Shown: positions 60,145 to 64,000 of the stretch, one piece after another
Position numbering within the stretch: the stretch's first letter is position 1
Layout: the number at the start of each line of letters is the position of its first letter
Source: Turbatrix aceti
Taxonomy: Eukaryota > Nematoda > Chromadorea > Rhabditida > Panagrolaimidae
Assembly (NCBI GenBank): GCA_963969345.1
Contig: OZ017770.1
Span: 5,589,246 to 5,653,245 of the forward strand
DNA: 64,000 nt
Direction of reading: 5' to 3'
Translations under genes and position numbers: made by a program
The notes under the pieces: model-generated
Databases searched by the model: none
Seen by the model: only the letters and a program-made list of their open reading frames with translations
What the model was told of the DNA's origin: nothing

Positions 60145-61177
60145 TGTGGCCTTACTGGCCCGGAATGCTTGCTCTACTTTTCTGTTATTATTGTTTGCCT
60201 TGTTTTCGTTTTTTGTTCAACGGATGCGATTTCCGGGTTCCGTTACTCTGATTCAGTGAATCCGATATTGGGTGTGATTCGTTTTTGATTTTTTTCCGTT
60301 CAATTGGGTCGCTTCAAATAAGAAAGTAAACTTCTTAGTAAATTTTCGAACTTTGATGATTTATCTTGCGGCATTTTCAGTGTTGTCGGGTACTCGACTC
60401 GAACCCGACCCAAAACTTAAAGTATTCGGGTCGGGTACCCGGAAGTTTTGGCTACCCGACAACACTGGTGGCGATGACCGTTCGGCAGCCTGCAAAATCT
60501 CCAGCTTACAGACTCACGCTTTTGGAACATTCGAAAACCATACTAACAAACTAATATCATATTTTTATGAATTTTTCTTGCATTTTTTCGCCAAATTCTA
60601 ATTTTTCATTGACAATGATTTTCGGAATTTTCGTGAGTTTTTAGGAATCTACCTCGAATTTTACGACTTTGATTTTTGCAATTTTTTAATGACTTCCATT
60701 TTTACAACTAATTTTGATTTTCACAATATTAAAAAAAATGATGTATTCGAGGTACTTTTTTCATGAAATTGAAGTCTTGAAAAAAGTAGCAAAATTCGAA
60801 GTTGTGAAAATCGAGGTTGCAAAAATCGAAGTTGTAAAATTCAAAGTACTGTCACTAAACCAGAAACAAATAAGTGTGATATTTTTTTTCCATAAAAATT
60901 GCCGCGGTGCTGGTGCTGCTTTACGTCATAAAGTTGATGAATCACAATGATTCTCAAAGGCAGTTGAACGTTTATAGAAGCGGTTGTTAAAAATTGTTTT
61001 TGATTGAATCACGTTGATGAACGCAACGTCAACGTCAATTGCTACGTTTTATCTAGATATTGTCGTAAATTATTTGTTTGTAACTGCTTCTGTTTGACCG
61101 CATAAACAATTCAGTTGGTTCTTATTCATCGATTCATTTTCTTTCGAAACGGTCTTGAAAAACACATTTTGGTCACC
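60145..61177. other. Intergenic region upstream of the secreted-protein pair
   Basis: It contains the foldback element at 60377-60468 and AT-rich DNA with repeated short motifs (GAAGTTGTGAAAATCGAGGTTG, about 60780-60850). A block GATGAATCACAATGATTCTC and TTGAATCACGTTGATGAACG (60940-61025) recurs upstream of the second secreted-protein gene. Confidence 0.45.
60377..60468. mobile_element. Short foldback/MITE-like element
   Basis: About 91 bp with ends TCAGTGTTGTCGGGTA and TACCCGACAACACTGG, nearly perfect inverted repeats. The interior is ACTCGAACCCGACCC and GGGTCGGGTACCCGG. Its ends match those of the element at 42331-42538, so this is a family. Confidence 0.65.
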
Positions 61178-62212
61178 ATGAAGCTCTTTATCGTCAGCTG
61201 CATCGTCTGCGTAGGATTTGCCGTATCCGACTCTTCTTCAACTCCTGTATTCGTCGATCCGTTAATCATGGACTATTACCAAGAACTCTCAGAAAATGTA
61301 ATTTCCGAGCGCTACTACGCATCAAGTCCTTCTTACGATCCGATGAAAAATGCATATGATAAATACAACCAAGCACTGCAGGATTTTCTAACTGAGAAAA
61401 ACATCCTGCAACTGCTCCAGATCTTTGCATCATGTAAGTTTTCACCTGACAGAAGATTTTTAATATGTTTTTGTTTTACAGCGCATCCCGATGCATTCTA
61501 CATTCTTGAAAAAATGCAATACGTAAGCAATGAAGGCTACGATTGTGTTTTCGAAAACCTGGAACCCCATGCATCTGATATCAGTGATGGTTATCTGAGC
61601 ATTGTTGATTTTATTTTTGAACTTGCCAAAGGCCAGTGCCAACAATATCAGTTCAATTTGATGAGATTGACTTATGCTCTGAATAACGCAAATACCGTTG
61701 AAATTGTTCGCGGGCTATCTCTGTCTCAGTATGTTCCAGTTCGTATTGTACAGCGTTTTGAGGAGTTTTTCATTGCCTTAGCACAATTTGTTCAAAATGG
61801 ATTTCTTGATGATGGCAAAAAACGGATTGACGATACGCATGCAAATTTAACTTTTTATGTAAGCCAGGCCGGCAAAGCTACTACTGCTTCTTTGGTTGAG
61901 GCTATGCCTTTCCTTGAAGATCTTGCTCTGCCAGGCCGTACCTATTATTTGGCGTATAGCATGTACGTGTTACACGGTCTTTGGCAGTCCATGGAAAATG
62001 AACACTTCAATCAGACGGAATTTTCGAATGCCCGTGAAATACTCAAGCTGTATGAAATCGACGCTCTTCCTGATATGCTTGCCTGGCTGCAAGAAAAGAT
62101 CAACAACGCAGAAATTGCTCCTAACGCTGCTTTTGCCAAAAGTTTAAACCAGCTTGCTCGTCGTATTAAACCTGAGCTTAAAAACGTCTATTTTAAACCG
62201 AACATCTTTTGA
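61178..62212 (+). CDS. Secreted protein of unknown family, copy 1
   Basis: Exons 61178-61433 and 61482-62212 (intron 48 bp; retaining it would keep the frame open), 328 residues. A clear signal peptide MKLFIVSCIVCVGFAVSDS starts the protein. The mature part is mostly helical, with the shared block YNQALQDFLTEKNILQLLQI at the end of exon 1. I see no known domain, transmembrane segment or catalytic motif. The close paralog 515 bp downstream has the same structure. AATAAA is at 62274-62279. Confidence 0.85.
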   Translation: MKLFIVSCIVCVGFAVSDSSSTPVFVDPLIMDYYQELSENVISERYYASSPSYDPMKNAYDKYNQALQDFLTEKNILQLLQIFASCKFSPDRRFLICFCFTAHPDAFYILEKMQYVSNEGYDCVFENLEPHASDISDGYLSIVDFIFELAKGQCQQYQFNLMRLTYALNNANTVEIVRGLSLSQYVPVRIVQRFEEFFIALAQFVQNGFLDDGKKRIDDTHANLTFYVSQAGKATTASLVEAMPFLEDLALPGRTYYLAYSMYVLHGLWQSMENEHFNQTEFSNAREILKLYEIDALPDMLAWLQEKINNAEIAPNAAFAKSLNQLARRIKPELKNVYFKPNIF

Positions 62213-62726
62213 AGCCTCAAATCTCAAAATCGAGTTTTTCACAAAAATTTGTACATTTTTTACAGAGTATTTAAATAAAATCATGATCCGCAGCGTTTAT
62301 AATTTTTTTCCGTGTTTGACTGGATGCCGTTAGAGAATCGATTTCCATGAAGTTTGCTGTGATTCTTGCGAGACTGCCTGGATTCTATTTCTGATGCTGC
62401 AGCTGAGAACGCCAAGGTGCCGGTGCTTATTTATTTTGTTTTTTTTTTCGAGTTGTTTTTTTTTCATCGTAAGTCGATGAATCACAACTCGATGATTTTT
62501 ACGGACGCAGTTTTTGAAAACTGTTTTGAAAACAGTTTTGTTGAATCACGTTGATAAAGACAACGTTGATTTGTTATTTCAACTCTTTTAATGCCACGTT
62601 TTGTTTGGATTATATTTTTAAGTATGAGTAACACCTTTTTGGTTCGCACATATATAGACAGCCAGTTCGACACTGTTTTTTCATTTATCAAATCATTTTA
62701 CTGTAAAACAACAAACGTCGGCCGCG
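62213..62726. promoter_or_regulatory. Spacer and promoter of secreted copy 2
   Basis: TATATAGA at 62651-62658, 69 bp before the ATG, followed by CAGTTCGACACTG, looks like a TATA box with an initiator. Further up, GATGAATCACAA and TTGAATCACGTTGATAAA (about 62470-62560) match the block upstream of copy 1, so the promoter was duplicated with the gene and may give co-expression (inference). Confidence 0.5.
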
Positions 62727-63756
62727 ATGAAGCTTTTTATCGCCAGCTGCATCGTCTGCATCGGACTTGCCGTATGTGACTTTGTTTCAACGCCTGTCTT
62801 CTGGGACACGTTTGTCGACGACAGTTCCACAACGCCATACAACCCCGAGGGTACATCTGACGCCGACATCGAAAGCTACACAATAAGTCCTTCTTACGAT
62901 CCGGTTACGCATGCTATTTACATTGAAAAATACAACCAAGAAGTGCAAGATTTTCTAACTGAGAAAAACATCTTGAAACTACTCCAGATCCTTGCTTCAT
63001 GTGAGTTTTCGTTGCCAGAAGTAAATCTTTCTAAGATGTTTTTGTTTTACAGCGCATCAGAACGCATTGGAAATTCTTGAAAACGTACAAAATGTAAGCA
63101 ACGAAGGCTACGGTTGTGTTTCTCGTCATCTAGAATGTTACGATTCTGAGATCAAAAATGGTACTCTGAGCTATGTTGATTCCATTTTTGTCCTTGCTCA
63201 GAATGAGTGCTTACAGCATCAAACTGAGTTGACAAGGCTGGGCCTTGCCCTAAAAAACGCAGATGTTATTGAAATTGTTGATGGGCTAAAACTGTCTCAG
63301 TATGTTCCGGCCCGTTTTGCAGAATACTTTGAGGAGTATCTAATTGCCGTAGCACAGCTTTATCAAAGTGGATTTCTTGAATCCAGAATAGTACACATTT
63401 GCTGGATAAAGGCAAATTTTGCTACGTATTTACTCCGATATGTCGACAAAGCCACTGCTACCGCTTGGGCTAAAGATATGCCTTTCCTGGCCGACCTCGT
63501 TGTGCCGGGTAGCACCTATTATGTTGCGTACAAAATGTATCTGCGTCAAAGTTTATTAAAGCTGGCAAATCATGACACCTTCACTCGGACAGAACTTATC
63601 TATGCCCGTATAGATCTCCAACAGTATGAAAAAAAGGCTCTGTCTGGTGTCCTTTCTTGGCTGCAGGACAAGATCAACAACGCAGAAATTCTCCCCCACG
63701 TTGCTGGTGCCGACAGTTTAAGCCAGCTTGCTTATCGAATTAAACATAAGCTCTAA
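62727..63756 (+). CDS. Secreted protein of unknown family, copy 2
   Basis: Exons 62727-63000 and 63053-63756 (intron 52 bp with GTGAGT and TTTTACAG), 325 residues. The signal peptide MKLFIASCIVCIGLAVCDF is followed by a longer variable acidic stretch than in copy 1. Shared blocks are SPSYDP, QDFLTEKNIL, LSQYVP and LQDKINNAEI. In copy 2 the intron shifts frame if retained, which supports splicing in both genes. The amino-terminal mature part is the most diverged. Function unknown; tandem secreted paralogs suggest an expanding lineage-specific family. Confidence 0.85.
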
Positions 63757-64000
63757 AACATTTACGTTTAACACAACAATTTTTGAGAGCAACTCAAATT
63801 TCGACTGTGTTGGGTTTTTTACAAGCCTCCAACGTGCTGGATAATATGTTTTTTTTTCACTTAATGTTCTATTCGATAAATTCATGATCCGCAATCAGGT
63901 TTTTGGTAACTACACACCATTTTGGGTATAAACTACTACCTGCTTGAAATTGACAGTAAAAAATACTTTTTACGCAAATTTAGAAAATATGTTAGTCAAT
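63757..64000. other. 3' flank of secreted copy 2
   Basis: It contains TTCATGATCCGCA (about 63880-63895), also found after copy 1 as ATCATGATCCGCA next to its AATAAA, so the tandem duplication included 3' sequence. Confidence 0.4.

Noticed and set aside
1..64000. tRNA or rRNA genes
   Set aside because: No convincing B-box with matching acceptor stem and no rRNA-like blocks were seen by eye; a covariance-model scan was not possible.

Overview
The window is nuclear DNA from a nematode. Genes have many short introns (about 45-100 bp) with GT donors and T-rich TTTTCAG or TTTTTAG acceptors, and no operons or ribosome binding sites are visible. Two Hox genes match nematode-specific types: an Abd-B-class gene of the nob-1/php-3 kind and an Antp-class gene of the mab-5 kind. 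A Spliced-leader-type acceptor lies 1-2 bases before at least one start codon. I assembled all exon models by hand. In every complete multi-exon model the summed coding length is a multiple of three, which supports the splice choices.

Layout. 1-2992 (+): 3' part of a metabotropic glutamate receptor gene. 3386-5843 (-): a 732-residue protein of unknown family with an acidic tail. 6786-7260: a broken retrotransposon gag remnant. 7363-14392 (-): a composite locus. A partial duplicate of the unknown gene (12542-14392) runs in frame into an array of 284-bp tandem units (8615-12597), and the array runs into a TraB-domain (TRABD-type) gene (7363-8614). Each 284-bp unit carries two mini-exons of 49 and 86 nt, together 135 nt or 45 codons, so the array can be spliced as a 14-fold repeat protein without breaking frame. 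The full model has 37 exons and 1513 residues.

16788-19850 (+): two tandem genes for Ig + EGF + transmembrane proteins (neuregulin/vein-like layout). 20462-22431 (-) and 35511-39169 (+): the nob-1/php-3-type and mab-5-type Hox genes, head to head, with about 13 kb of apparently gene-free DNA between them. 40166-43131 (-): a two-zinc-finger protein with a SUMO-interaction motif; a foldback element sits in one intron.

43370-58010: four nearly identical 3673-bp tandem copies. Each carries a minus-strand gene with two duplicated double-stranded-RNA-binding domains, a CPIC motif and a third, degenerate dsRBD-like segment. 58506-60144 (+) is a diverged, inverted relative of that gene, with a 24-bp coding minisatellite and a C-terminal dsRBD. 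61178-63756 (+): two tandem genes for secreted proteins of unknown family.

Main themes. The window holds conserved developmental and signalling genes beside strongly amplified loci. The most unusual items are the exon-cassette array fused to two different genes, and the recently amplified dsRNA-binding gene cluster next to its diverged paralog.
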